Positions 7,419 to 16,165 of a stretch of 64,000 nucleotides of DNA are shown in pieces. Position 1 is the first letter of the stretch. The number at the start of each line of letters is the position of its first letter. Below the pieces are notes generated by a model. It was not told where the DNA came from, made no database searches, and worked only from the letters and a program-made list of their open reading frames with translations. Position numbers and translations under genes: made by a program. Origin of the DNA: Burkholderiaceae bacterium (lineage in GTDB: Bacteria; Pseudomonadota; Gammaproteobacteria; Burkholderiales; Burkholderiaceae_D); assembly GCA_031291325.1 (NCBI GenBank), contig JARLJG010000042.1:62001-126000 (forward strand), given 5' to 3'.

Positions 7419-9497
7419 ATGACTGCCGAATATCAAATCAACGGCGCGGTTGCCGTGATTACCCTCAACAATCCTCCGGTGAATGGCTTGGGTCATGCGA
7501 CCCGCAGCGCCATCGTCGACGGCATGCAAAAGGCCTTGGCCGACGATGCCGTCAAGGCGATCATCATTACCGGCGCCGGCACGGCGTTTTCCGGCGGCGC
7601 CGACATCAAGGAATTCAATTCGCCCAAGGCTTTGGCCGAGCCGAACCTGCATACAGTGATCAACGTCGTCGAAAATTCGACCAAGCCGGTGATCGCGGCG
7701 ATTCACACGGTGTGCATGGGCGGCGGCCTGGAATTGGCGATGGGTTGCAATTATCGGGTTGCGGTGGCCGGCGCGCAAATCGCGCTGCCGGAAGTCAAGC
7801 TGGGCATCCTGCCGGGAGCCGGCGGCACGCAACGCTTGCCGCGCGTGCTGGGGCTGGAAATGGCGTTGAACATGATCGTCTCCGGCAATCCGGTGGCGTC
7901 GGAAAAGTTGGCCGGCACCGCGCTGTTCAATGAATTGATCGAAGGCGACTTGATGCAAGGCGCGCTGGCATTCGCCAACAAGGTTGCCGACGTGCGGCCC
8001 TTGCCGAAAGTGCGCGACATCAAGATCGATTACCCGAATTACGAAGCCTTCCTGCAATTCTCGCGCAACACCGTCAAGGCGATGTCCGGCCCGTTTCCGG
8101 CGCCGCTCAAATGCGTGGAAGCAGTGGCGGCGGCAATCACCAAGAAGTTCGACGATGGCATCCAGTTCGAACGCAGCCTGTTTATCGAGCTGGTGCAGAC
8201 CACGGAATCGAAAGCGCTGCGCCACGCGTTCTTCGGCGAGCGCGCCGCCAGCAAGTTGCCGGACGTGCCGGAAGATACGCCAACCCGTCCGATCAAGTCG
8301 GTCGCAGTGATCGGCGGCGGCACGATGGGCGGCGGCATCGCGATGAATTTCGCCAATGCCGGCATCCCCGTCAAGATCCTGGAAATGAAGCAGGAAGCGC
8401 TCGACAAGGGTTTGGCGACGATCCGCAAGAATTATGAAAACACGCTCAAGAAGGGCAAGCTGACGCAACAGAAATTCGAGCAGCGCGTCGGCCTGATTAC
8501 CGGCACCTTGTCGTACGACGACATCGCGCAAGCCGATATCGTGGTCGAAGCCGTGTTCGAAGACATGGGCGTGAAAGAAACCGTGTTCAAGAAGCTCGAT
8601 GAAGTGATGAAGCAAGGCGCGATCCTGGCTTCCAATACCTCGACGCTGGACGTCGACAAGATTGCCGCCTTCACCAAGCGTCCGCAAGACGTGATCGGCA
8701 CGCACTTCTTCAGCCCGGCCAACGTGATGAAGCTGCTGGAAATCGTGCGCGGCGCCAAGACCGGCAAGGATGTGCTCGCCACCACCCTGGCCTTGTCGAA
8801 AAAGATCAAGAAAACCGGCGTTGTCTCCGGCGTGTGCGACGGCTTCATCGGCAACCGCATGATCGAGCAATACAGCCGTCAGGCCGGGTTCCTGCTGGAG
8901 CAGGGCTGCCTGCCGGAACAAGTCGACAAGGCAATCGAAAAATTCGGTTTTGCAATGGGGCCATTCCGCATGGGCGACCTGGCCGGCAACGATATCGGCT
9001 GGTATATCCGCAAGCGCCGCTATGTCGAAAAGCCAGAGGTGACGTATTCGAAGACTGCCGACTTGCTGTGCGAAATGGGGCGTTATGGGCAAAAGACCGG
9101 CGCCGGATGGTATGACTACAAGCCCGGCGACCGCAAGGCGTATCCGTCGCAAGTGGTCAACGACATGATCGTCAAGCACTCGGCTGACCTCGGCATCGAA
9201 CGCCGCAAGATCAGCGATCAGGAAATTGTCGAGCGCCTGGTTTTTGCGCTGGTCAACGAAGCGGCTTACATCCTGGAAGAAGGGATTGCGACGCGTGCCT
9301 CTGACATCGATATGGTGTACCTGACCGGCTACGGCTTCCCGCTGTTCCGTGGCGGCCCGATGTTCTATGCCGACACGGTCGGCTTGCCCAACGTCATCCT
9401 GGCGATGAACAAGTATGCGAAGGGTCCGCACGGCGACGCCTGGAAGGCAGCCCCGTTGCTGGCCAAGCTGGCGGCGGAAGGCAAGACCTTCAATTGA
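7419..9497 (+). CDS. Bifunctional enoyl-CoA hydratase / 3-hydroxyacyl-CoA dehydrogenase
   Basis: A 692-residue fusion of the FadB/FadJ type for beta-oxidation of acyl-CoA. Residues 1-190 form a crotonase domain with the oxyanion-hole segment SGGADIKEF and the two glutamate positions in GGGLELAMG and LPEVKLG. From about residue 290 comes an NAD-binding 3-hydroxyacyl-CoA dehydrogenase domain (VAVIGGGTMGGGIAM), then THFFSPANVMKLLEIV with the catalytic His/Glu pair, then two C-terminal dehydrogenase domains. It has a good ribosome site (AAGGAAGAG) and its own AT-rich promoter region after the Liv operon. It would oxidise the acyl-CoA made by the ligase at 334. Confidence 0.92.
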   Translation: MTAEYQINGAVAVITLNNPPVNGLGHATRSAIVDGMQKALADDAVKAIIITGAGTAFSGGADIKEFNSPKALAEPNLHTVINVVENSTKPVIAAIHTVCMGGGLELAMGCNYRVAVAGAQIALPEVKLGILPGAGGTQRLPRVLGLEMALNMIVSGNPVASEKLAGTALFNELIEGDLMQGALAFANKVADVRPLPKVRDIKIDYPNYEAFLQFSRNTVKAMSGPFPAPLKCVEAVAAAITKKFDDGIQFERSLFIELVQTTESKALRHAFFGERAASKLPDVPEDTPTRPIKSVAVIGGGTMGGGIAMNFANAGIPVKILEMKQEALDKGLATIRKNYENTLKKGKLTQQKFEQRVGLITGTLSYDDIAQADIVVEAVFEDMGVKETVFKKLDEVMKQGAILASNTSTLDVDKIAAFTKRPQDVIGTHFFSPANVMKLLEIVRGAKTGKDVLATTLALSKKIKKTGVVSGVCDGFIGNRMIEQYSRQAGFLLEQGCLPEQVDKAIEKFGFAMGPFRMGDLAGNDIGWYIRKRRYVEKPEVTYSKTADLLCEMGRYGQKTGAGWYDYKPGDRKAYPSQVVNDMIVKHSADLGIERRKISDQEIVERLVFALVNEAAYILEEGIATRASDIDMVYLTGYGFPLFRGGPMFYADTVGLPNVILAMNKYAKGPHGDAWKAAPLLAKLAAEGKTFN

Positions 9498-9531
9498 TGG
9501 CGTAGTGCAATCGCGCAGCAGCGTTTGATGA

Positions 9532-9559
9532 AAAGCCCGGTTTTGCCGGGCTTTTTTTT
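9532..9559 (+). terminator. Intrinsic terminator after the beta-oxidation gene
   Basis: Stem AAAGCCCGG / CCGGGCTTT with a 5-nt loop, followed by eight T residues (9552-9559). This is a textbook Rho-independent terminator 35 bp after the stop codon. Confidence 0.93.
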
Positions 9560-9643
9560 ATCAAGCCGTATTTGTTTTGACGTCGGCAGCGTGACGGTGG
9601 CAAAATCAAACACCGTCCCATTTCAAGAGTCGAGTGCAGCGCC

Positions 9644-10588
9644 GTGGCGACAACAAATCCAAGCATTTTCCCTGCAGACGATGGCCGCCAAACAGAGGTG
9701 TCCGCAGTAGCGCTGCCGGAATTCGCGCCGCGAGGGGATGCGCCCGATTTTGCCGCCAAAGTGAGGTGGCGCATGCTGCACGATCGCAATCCGTTGTTTC
9801 CGATCTTGCAAGACAAGATCGCGGTCAAACGCTTTGCGCAAGAGCGCCGGGTGGCAACGCCCGCCACTTGGTTCGTGACCGACGATCCAGCCTTGTTGCC
9901 GTTCGATAGTTTGACCGATACCTGCTTCATCAAAGCCAATCACGGTTCCGGTTGGAACATCCTGTGCGATGCCGGTCAACTATATTATTTTGGCAATAAT
10001 AACGATTTGCTGGACGCCAACGGCAACGTGCCGCAAGACGCGGCGCATTCGGCGCTACTTTCGCGCGCGCAATTGGTGGATCTGTGCCGGCAAATGCTCA
10101 AGCTGCGTTTTGCGCCGCAAGAATGGGCTTATCAATTGATCCCGCCGCGTATTTTTGTGGAGGAAAGGCTGTATCCCTTGGTTGGTGGCGAATTGCTCGA
10201 CTATCGTTTTTACACCTTCGACGGCGTGGTGCGGGCGATCAATGTCGGATCGTCCAGCTATCGCAAAAACCGGGAAAATATTTTTCTGACGCCGCAATGG
10301 GAGCCGATCGCGATGACCCGCTATGCCGAACGCTTGCCCAATCCACTGCCGGCGCGACCGGCGCATCTGCAGGAAATGATTGACGCTGCGCAACGGCTCG
10401 GCAGCGGCGTCGATTTCATGCGCGTCGATCTGTATGAGACGAGGCGCGGCGTGATGCTCGGCGAGATTACGCTCTATCCGGGCGGTGGTTCGCCGAATTT
10501 ACCGACCGCCTGCCCACGCTTCAATCACTGGTTGGCGGCCTTTTGGAAACATCCCGGACATGCGCAGGCACGACGGGGCAATATCTGA
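9644..10588 (+). CDS. TupA-like ATP-grasp family protein
   Basis: A 314-residue protein resembling the ATP-grasp ligases typified by TupA, which join carboxylates to amines using ATP. Recognisable segments are IKANHGSGWNIL (nucleotide-binding loop), the acidic strand VEERLYP, LLDYRFYTFDG, and the metal-binding end FMRVDLYETRRGVMLGEITLYPGGG. The start appears to be GTG with only weak ribosome-site character. The gene stands alone; the next gene is convergent, 23 bp away. Such proteins usually act on cell-surface polymers or peptides, but no polysaccharide genes are nearby, so the substrate is unknown. Confidence 0.72.
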   Translation: MATTNPSIFPADDGRQTEVSAVALPEFAPRGDAPDFAAKVRWRMLHDRNPLFPILQDKIAVKRFAQERRVATPATWFVTDDPALLPFDSLTDTCFIKANHGSGWNILCDAGQLYYFGNNNDLLDANGNVPQDAAHSALLSRAQLVDLCRQMLKLRFAPQEWAYQLIPPRIFVEERLYPLVGGELLDYRFYTFDGVVRAINVGSSSYRKNRENIFLTPQWEPIAMTRYAERLPNPLPARPAHLQEMIDAAQRLGSGVDFMRVDLYETRRGVMLGEITLYPGGGSPNLPTACPRFNHWLAAFWKHPGHAQARRGNI

Positions 10589-10611
10589 CGGCGCCTGCCA
10601 TTTCAGAGACG

Positions 10612-11823
10612 TTAGCGCTGGGCCGTGCCGAAGAATTCCGTTGCATACAGCAGCATTGCCGCAAGCGGAAAAGCGACACCGATCCAACAGACCGACTGCC
10701 ATCCGCCGTGGATGAAGACGACGCTGGAAATGGAAGAACCGAACGCGCCGCCGGCAAAGAATAGCGCCATGTAAAGCCCGGTCAGCCGACTGCGCGCATG
10801 CGCGCCAAGCGCGTAGATCGCGCGTTGACCCAAGACCAGGTTGCTTTGCACGCCAAGGTCGAGCAAGATGCCGCCGATCATCAGCATAATCACCGAACCG
10901 CCGGCGCCGAAATAGGCGACTGCGAATCCGAGCGCAACCAAACCGAGCGACAGACCGGTGCCGAGCCGGCTCCAGCCGCGATCGGCCATGCGGCCGGCAA
11001 TTGGCGCGGAAAAGACGCCCGCCGCGCCGGACAGCGCAAATAGCGCAATGCCGCGTTGGGTGAAAGCGAAATGCGGGCCGCTCAATACCTGCGGCACTAT
11101 CGTCCAGAATAGGGTGAAGGAGCCGAATAGCGCAGCTTGATAGGCGGCGCGTCGGCGCAGAATTGGCGTATCGCGCAGCAGCGCCCATAGCGAACCAATC
11201 AGCTCGCGGTAGTTGTGATCTGCCGCCGGACGGCGCAGCGGCAATAAGTTGCGCAATACGACTAGCAGCGCGATCATTACGACCGCCGAAGCGCCGAACA
11301 CGGCGCGCCAGCCGAAGTTGGCAGCAATCAGGCTGGAAACCGGGCGCGACAGCATGACGCCGAGCAGCAGACCGCTCATCACATTGCCGACCACACGACC
11401 GCGCGTGCCTTCCGGCGCCATGTGCGCTGCCAACGGGACCAGCATCTGCACCACAACCGCGCACAGACCAATCAACAGTGCCGCCGCCAGGAATAACGGT
11501 GCGTTCGGCGCCAGCGTCGCCATCAGCAAAGCGAGCACGACGCCGCCCAGCGTCACGCTGATAAGACGCCGGTTTTCGGTCAAATCGCCGAGCGGCACCA
11601 ACAGCAGCAAGCCGGCACAATAGCCGATCTGCGTCAGTGCGACGATCATGCTGGCCGTCGATGGCGGCAGGTCGATATCGGCGGCGATCAAGCCAATCAA
11701 CGGTTGCGCGTAATAGAGGTTGGCGACGATCAAGCCACAGGCGGCGGCCAACAATACGGTCATCCAGGCCGATATTTCGTGCTCGCGTGCTTGCCCTGCG
11801 GTGGAGGCAGCCTGGATATTCAT
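10612..11823 (-). CDS. MFS transporter (drug-exporter-like)
   Basis: A 403-residue major facilitator with about 12 hydrophobic segments. The N-terminal half has LYYAQPLIGLIAADI and the loop-2/3 motif PLGDLTENRRLI; a second-half equivalent is GRMADRGWSRLGT. The start at 11823 (MNIQAAS) is preferred over a 39-residue upstream extension that lacks membrane or conserved character. Related proteins export small molecules or sugars with protons; the substrate is not predictable. It is divergent from nothing and probably monocistronic. Confidence 0.83.
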   Translation of the reverse strand: MNIQAASTAGQAREHEISAWMTVLLAAACGLIVANLYYAQPLIGLIAADIDLPPSTASMIVALTQIGYCAGLLLLVPLGDLTENRRLISVTLGGVVLALLMATLAPNAPLFLAAALLIGLCAVVVQMLVPLAAHMAPEGTRGRVVGNVMSGLLLGVMLSRPVSSLIAANFGWRAVFGASAVVMIALLVVLRNLLPLRRPAADHNYRELIGSLWALLRDTPILRRRAAYQAALFGSFTLFWTIVPQVLSGPHFAFTQRGIALFALSGAAGVFSAPIAGRMADRGWSRLGTGLSLGLVALGFAVAYFGAGGSVIMLMIGGILLDLGVQSNLVLGQRAIYALGAHARSRLTGLYMALFFAGGAFGSSISSVVFIHGGWQSVCWIGVAFPLAAMLLYATEFFGTAQR

Positions 11824-12005
11824 TGGATAGGCCCCGCTGCTCCGGGGCGGTGCCGAGTAATGGATTGCATTGAGTCGATAACCGGAATGGTGAAAACCGC
11901 CCATTATGCCGGGTTGGCAAATTTCTCGCTTTGCGTGCAAATTTTCCGGCTTGTATCGCTCAATTTATTGGGCGCGGCCATGCACCAGGTTTGGCGCAGC
12001 ACGCA

Positions 12006-12767
12006 TCAAAATGCAGTCACGCCACCATCGACCGGCAACGCAATCCCGGTCGTGAATCCAGCCAGGTCGCTGCATAGGTAGAGCACGGCAGCCGCGATTT
12101 CTTCGACCTTCCCAATGCGGCCGACGGGATGGATGGCGAGCGCGAATTCGGCCTTCTTGGGATCGGCCACGTGCGCGCGGCGGAACATTTCGGTATCGAT
12201 GACAGCCGGACATACCGCGTTGACCCTGATATTCTTTTTCGCGTATTCGATCGCCGCCGACTTGGTCAAGCCGATGACCGCGTGCTTGGAGGCGGAGTAG
12301 ATGCTCATCTTGGGCGCAGCGCCCAAGCCGGCAATCGACGCGGTATTGACAATTGCGCCACCGCCTTGCGCCAGCATGACCGGTATCTGGTGCTTCATGC
12401 ATAGCCAGACACCCTTGACGTTGACGTTCATGATGGCATCGAATTCCGATTCCTTGCCGTCCGCCAACTTGGATTGCTCGATCTCGATGCCCGCATTGTT
12501 GAACGCATAGTCGAGCCGTCCATAGTGCGAAATCGTGGCCTCGACGAGCGCGCGCGCCTGGCTATCCTGCGATACGTCGCAGCGCACGAAGGTCGCTTCG
12601 CCGCCTGATTCCTTGATTGCCGCAACCGTCTCTTGTCCGCCCTTGTCGTCGATGTCGGACACGACTACCTTCAAGCCATTTTGGGCGAACGCCAAAGCGG
12701 TGGCGCGGCCGATACCGTTGGCCGCCCCGGTGACCACAGCAACCTTGCCGGAAAATTTAACGCTCAT
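12006..12767 (-). CDS. SDR family NAD(P)-dependent oxidoreductase
   Basis: A 253-residue classical short-chain dehydrogenase. It shows the TGAANGIGRA cofactor loop, the NNAG motif, the catalytic Ser in NTASIAG, and the YSASK Tyr/Lys pair, ending in the usual PVDGG. The start at 12767 is placed by GGAGA 7 nt upstream. Substrate specificity cannot be told from the motifs; relatives act on sugars, steroids or small alcohols. Confidence 0.88.
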   Translation of the reverse strand: MSVKFSGKVAVVTGAANGIGRATALAFAQNGLKVVVSDIDDKGGQETVAAIKESGGEATFVRCDVSQDSQARALVEATISHYGRLDYAFNNAGIEIEQSKLADGKESEFDAIMNVNVKGVWLCMKHQIPVMLAQGGGAIVNTASIAGLGAAPKMSIYSASKHAVIGLTKSAAIEYAKKNIRVNAVCPAVIDTEMFRRAHVADPKKAEFALAIHPVGRIGKVEEIAAAVLYLCSDLAGFTTGIALPVDGGVTAF

Positions 12768-12875
12768 TCTTGTCTCCATATTTATAAATGTTGATATCTG
12801 GAATCGAAAATCTTAATTTAACATGGATCGGGTATGCCTATGCGTCACCTTCTTCGGAATACCCCCAGTCTCTCG

Positions 12876-13850
12876 TCAAATACAGGCCAACTCTTGCAAG
12901 CTGCATTTGACGGCCTCGTCCAAGGGCGTATGCGGTTCCTGGCCGAGGGCCGCGATCAGTTTGCGATTGTCGAGGCGAATCGGTTCCTTCCATAAATAAC
13001 GCATTTCGAGCAATTCGCGCAGGAAACCGACGAAGGGCGAAACCAGATAGATGAGCGGCCACGGCAGCGAGCGGATCGGTAGTTTGGGATTGCCGCTGAC
13101 ACGGCGTATCGCTTCGGCCATTTCGACCGCATTGGCGGTCCAATGGCCGCCGAAGTGAAAAACCTCGAAGGCCGCCATATCCTTTTCGCGCTCTGCCAAG
13201 CGGACTATTGTTTCAGCGAGGTCGGGCAGATAAGCCCAAGCGTGGCCAATCTTTTTTTCGCCCGGAAAGGTGACGGACGCCAGCGGCTTGCCAGGTTTGA
13301 CCATCAAGGTTCCGAACCACGAACTGGGGCCGTACCCGCCGAAAAAGTCGCCCGCGCGCACTACCATCATGCGCGCGCCTTGCTGCGCCGCCGTTTGCAT
13401 CATTTGCTCCATTTCGACGCGCACTTTGCCCTTGCGGGTAGTGGGGTGCTGCGGCGAGCTTTCGCTAACCAGGGGCCAGGCATCGGGGCCGAAATTATAG
13501 ATATTTCCCGGCAAGATCAGGCGCGCGCCGCTTGCCTTGGCGGCGGCGATGCTGTTGGCCAGCATCGGCATCGCTAGTTCGCGCCAGTTCTTGTACATCG
13601 GCGGGTTCGCCGCGTGCACAATGCAATCGACGCCTTGCGCGGCTTGCAACACATCTTCTGCATGCATACTGTCGCCCAAGCGCCAGTCGATGTCGATTCC
13701 CGGCAGGATGGCGGAGGCGTCGGCGCGCCGCGTCAGTGCGCGGACTTTCCAGCCACGCTGCGTCGCCGCTTGCGCGACTGCTTTGCCGACGCCGCCGGTG
13801 GCGCCGACGATCAGCATTTGCTTGATACCGGATTGCTTGCTGCTTTCCAT
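12876..13850 (-). CDS. NAD-dependent epimerase/NmrA-like protein
   Basis: A 324-residue extended SDR-type Rossmann protein with an N-terminal GATGGVGKAV dinucleotide loop, a conserved HAANPP strand, and an NIYNFGPDAWP region in place of the usual YxxxK pair. The start at 13850 has GGAG 8 nt upstream. It diverges from a LysR-type regulator 97 bp away, a typical arrangement of a LysR gene and its target. The function is probably reduction or sensing of a small metabolite. Confidence 0.78.
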   Translation of the reverse strand: MESSKQSGIKQMLIVGATGGVGKAVAQAATQRGWKVRALTRRADASAILPGIDIDWRLGDSMHAEDVLQAAQGVDCIVHAANPPMYKNWRELAMPMLANSIAAAKASGARLILPGNIYNFGPDAWPLVSESSPQHPTTRKGKVRVEMEQMMQTAAQQGARMMVVRAGDFFGGYGPSSWFGTLMVKPGKPLASVTFPGEKKIGHAWAYLPDLAETIVRLAEREKDMAAFEVFHFGGHWTANAVEMAEAIRRVSGNPKLPIRSLPWPLIYLVSPFVGFLRELLEMRYLWKEPIRLDNRKLIAALGQEPHTPLDEAVKCSLQELACI

Positions 13851-13935
13851 TCTATTCTCCAAGAGTTAGACCGCTTGGCAAGTATCGTAGTCGCATCGAT
13901 GTCAAACAACAATTGGCTAATCCTGTAGATATGGT

Positions 13936-13949
13936 ATACATATATGTAT
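13936..13949. promoter_or_regulatory. Palindrome overlapping the LysR start (candidate operator)
   Basis: ATACATATATGTAT is a perfect 14-bp palindrome that runs into the ATG of the LysR gene at 13948. It lies in the 97-bp space shared with the divergent NmrA-like gene. An operator here could give autorepression, but the AT-rich palindrome could also be chance. Confidence 0.35.
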
Positions 13950-14847
13950 GGATAAAACACAAATCGACTGGGCGCTTTACCGTTCCTTCCTGGCTGTCCT
14001 GCGCGAAGGCAGCCTGTCGGCGGCAGCGCGCTCGCTGGGCATGACCCAACCAAGTATCGGGCGTCATATCGATACGCTCGAAGCCACGCTCGGCATCGCG
14101 CTGTTCACGCGCGCGCAAGACGGCCTGCGGCCCACCAGGATCGCGTTCGAGCTGCGTGGGCCGGCGGAGGCAATGGCCGCAGCCGCGCAGCAAGTCTTGC
14201 GCATTGCTTCCGGCACGGCGGAAGACGAACGCGGCACGGTGCGCATTACGGCGAGCAATTTTGTCGGCGCCGAGGCCTTGCCATCGATGCTGACCAAATA
14301 TCGGCAGAGCAATCCGTACGTCGATATTGAGCTGATGTTAAGCAATCGCAATGCGGATCTGTTGAAGCGCGAGGCGGATATCGCCGTGCGCATGATGCGT
14401 CCGACGCAGCAAGCGTTGATCGCCAAGCATATCGGCAAGACTTATATCGGCTTGTTTGCGCACCGGCGCTACGTCGAAGTGCATGGCGTGCCGACGAATA
14501 TCGCCGAACTCAAGCAGCACGCGGCGATCGGTTACGACCAGGACCCCGACGCCTTGCGGACGATGCGCATGGCCAAGCAATGGGAACAGGTGATTCGACG
14601 CGAAGATTTTTCGTTCCGCTGCGATAACGAATGGGCGCAATTATCGGCCTTGCGGGCTGGATACGGCATCGGCGGTTGCCAGGTCGGCATCGCCCGCCGC
14701 GATCCCGACTTGATCCCGATACTGCCGCACGAACTGCTATTCGATCTGGACATGTGGCTGGTCACCCACGACGGCTTGCGGCGCAATGCGCGGGTGATGA
14801 GCCTGTTCGATTTCCTGGCCGGGGAGTTGAAGGACTATATTGCGTAG
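13948..14847 (+). CDS. LysR family transcriptional regulator
   Basis: A 299-residue LysR-type regulator. The N-terminal winged helix-turn-helix spans about residues 5-65 (FLAVLREGSLSAAARSLGMT then QPSIGRHIDTLEATLG). The remainder is the periplasmic-binding-like effector domain (VRITASNFVGAEALPSML). It diverges from the NmrA-like gene at 13850, its likely target. The start has little ribosome-site character and overlaps a palindrome. Confidence 0.9.
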   Translation: MDKTQIDWALYRSFLAVLREGSLSAAARSLGMTQPSIGRHIDTLEATLGIALFTRAQDGLRPTRIAFELRGPAEAMAAAAQQVLRIASGTAEDERGTVRITASNFVGAEALPSMLTKYRQSNPYVDIELMLSNRNADLLKREADIAVRMMRPTQQALIAKHIGKTYIGLFAHRRYVEVHGVPTNIAELKQHAAIGYDQDPDALRTMRMAKQWEQVIRREDFSFRCDNEWAQLSALRAGYGIGGCQVGIARRDPDLIPILPHELLFDLDMWLVTHDGLRRNARVMSLFDFLAGELKDYIA

Positions 14848-14869
14848 TACCCACCGCTGCCCACGACGG

Positions 14870-15973
14870 CTAGGTTGCCCACGCGGCGCGCAGGAAGGCG
14901 TCGTTCTCGTCCTTGCTGCCGATGGTAACGCGTATGCAGCCGGCGAGGCCGGGCAGGCTGTCTTGCCGGCGCACCAGAACGCCGTGGCGCAAGAGTTGTG
15001 CGTAGGCTTGCGCAGCGTCGGGGGTGCGTATCAGGATGAAGTTCGCGGCAGAAGGATGGGCGCGCCAGGTCGGGTGCGTATCGAGTGCCTTGACGATGCG
15101 TTCGCGCTCGCAGATTACCCGTTTGACGCGTTCGATTACGTAACCGGGATTTTCCAGCGCCACTTGCGCGACGGCGGTTTGCATCGTCGAAACGGCAAAC
15201 GGCGGCACCAATTTCTGCAACTGGCGCGCAATGTCGGGAGTCGTCAACGCATAGCCGAGGCGCAAGCCGGCCAGGCCCCAGGCTTTCGAGAATGTCCGCA
15301 ACAGCACGGTGTTCGGAAATTGCCGCGCCAGCGTTGTCGAGTCCGCTGCGGAAAACTGGTAGTAGGCTTCGTCGATCACGGTGAGCCAGTCGGACGACGC
15401 GCGCAATATCTCGGAAAGATCCTGCTGCGCGGCCAGTGTTCCGGTCGGTGCGTGCGGTTGCGGCAGATAGACGACGCCGCCGGCGCGCTGCCTGATGACC
15501 GCCACGAGCGCAGCAACGTCGAGCGAAAAATCCGGTCGCAGCGCGACTTCCGACAGATCGACATCGAGCAGCCGGGCGCCCAGCGCGTACAGCGCAAAAT
15601 TCGGCGCCACCGTCACCACGCGCCGTCCGATGCCGGACAGTTGGGTCAACAACGCGATCAAGACATTGCTGCCGGTCGTCACCACGATCCCGTCCGCCGG
15701 CCATTTCTCGTAGGCAGCGATGGCGTCGCGCAGCGAATCGGCATGCAGGTCGGGATAGCGGTTCCACGCTTGCTGCGTCATCCGTTGCAGCGCCAGCGCT
15801 TTCAATTCCTCGGGAAAATCTTCGGAGGATTCGTTCTGGTCGAGTTTGACCGTTGCCTCGACGTGCGTGAATGGATAGTCGGCGCTGGCTGTAACGGCAG
15901 CGCGTATCGGTGAATTAGTCGGTAAATTGATCGGCGCACTATATTGCGCCAGCGGTTTGCTCATGTCTTTCAT
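14870..15973 (-). CDS. hisC: Histidinol-phosphate aminotransferase
   Basis: A 367-residue class I/II PLP-dependent aminotransferase of the HisC group, converting imidazole acetol phosphate and glutamate to histidinol phosphate in histidine synthesis. The N-terminal KLDQNESSEDFP segment is typical of HisC. The PLP lysine is Lys230 in RTFSKAWGLAGLRLGY, and DEAYYQF carries the Asp that contacts the pyridine ring. The usual NNPTG loop reads QPHAPTG. A HisC2-type role with aromatic amino acids is possible. No other his gene is in the window. The 26 bp before the start are preceded by a terminator and a His-containing leader ORF, so expression is probably attenuated by histidine supply. Confidence 0.85.
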   Translation of the reverse strand: MKDMSKPLAQYSAPINLPTNSPIRAAVTASADYPFTHVEATVKLDQNESSEDFPEELKALALQRMTQQAWNRYPDLHADSLRDAIAAYEKWPADGIVVTTGSNVLIALLTQLSGIGRRVVTVAPNFALYALGARLLDVDLSEVALRPDFSLDVAALVAVIRQRAGGVVYLPQPHAPTGTLAAQQDLSEILRASSDWLTVIDEAYYQFSAADSTTLARQFPNTVLLRTFSKAWGLAGLRLGYALTTPDIARQLQKLVPPFAVSTMQTAVAQVALENPGYVIERVKRVICERERIVKALDTHPTWRAHPSAANFILIRTPDAAQAYAQLLRHGVLVRRQDSLPGLAGCIRVTIGSKDENDAFLRAAWAT

Positions 15974-15999
15974 GTCTTCCCAATCATCAGATGAATTGC

Positions 16000-16034
16000 A
16001 AAAAAGCCCTCGCAGTGCTGGCTGGGAGGGCTTT
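16000..16034 (-). terminator. Attenuator terminator in the hisC leader
   Basis: On the minus strand, AAAGCCCTC (16034-16026) pairs perfectly with GAGGGCTTT (16011-16003), followed by a run of six T residues ending at 16000. It lies 26 nt before the hisC start, where a terminator makes sense only as a control element. The segment CTCCCAGCC (16028-16020) in its 5' arm and loop is the exact complement of GGCTGGGAG (16083-16075) inside the leader ORF. The two pairings compete, giving the antiterminator/terminator switch of classical attenuation. Confidence 0.8.
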
Positions 16035-16057
16035 CTCAGTGATTGGGCTTGTCGAAT

Positions 16058-16129
16058 TCACATAAGCAATAACGCTCCCAGCCGTGGATGGCCAGGATGA
16101 TGGACCGAAAATACCGCAATGAAATTCAT
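16058..16129 (-). CDS. Candidate hisC leader peptide (23 aa, leaderless)
   Basis: A 24-codon ORF, ATG at 16129 to TGA at 16058, encoding a peptide that begins MNFIAVFSVHHPGHP. It has three His codons in five (residues 10, 11 and 14). It lies between a strong promoter and the attenuator terminator. The predicted transcription start falls on the A of the ATG, so translation would be leaderless; no Shine-Dalgarno is present. The 5' arm of the antiterminator overlaps codons 16-19. A ribosome paused at the His codons would leave it free, while one reaching the stop would cover part of it. That is the geometry expected for His-dependent attenuation. The role is inferred, not demonstrated. Confidence 0.6.
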   Translation of the reverse strand: MNFIAVFSVHHPGHPRLGALLLM

Positions 16130-16135
16130 GCGACT

Positions 16136-16165
16136 ATCATACGAGGATTTCGACAGCGTTGTCAA
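16136..16165 (-). promoter_or_regulatory. Sigma-70-type promoter of the hisC leader
   Basis: On the minus strand, TTGACA (16165-16160) is followed after 18 nt by TATGAT (16141-16136). The -35 is consensus and the -10 has 5 of 6 matches. The start site would be about 16129, the first base of the leader ORF. The -35 overlaps the stop codon of the upstream GNAT gene. Confidence 0.8.

Noticed and set aside
7398-9431. A 677-codon open frame on the minus strand opposite the beta-oxidation gene
   Set aside because: It is a shadow: the plus-strand frame has clear crotonase and dehydrogenase motifs, while this frame encodes Arg/His/Gln-rich sequence without motifs.
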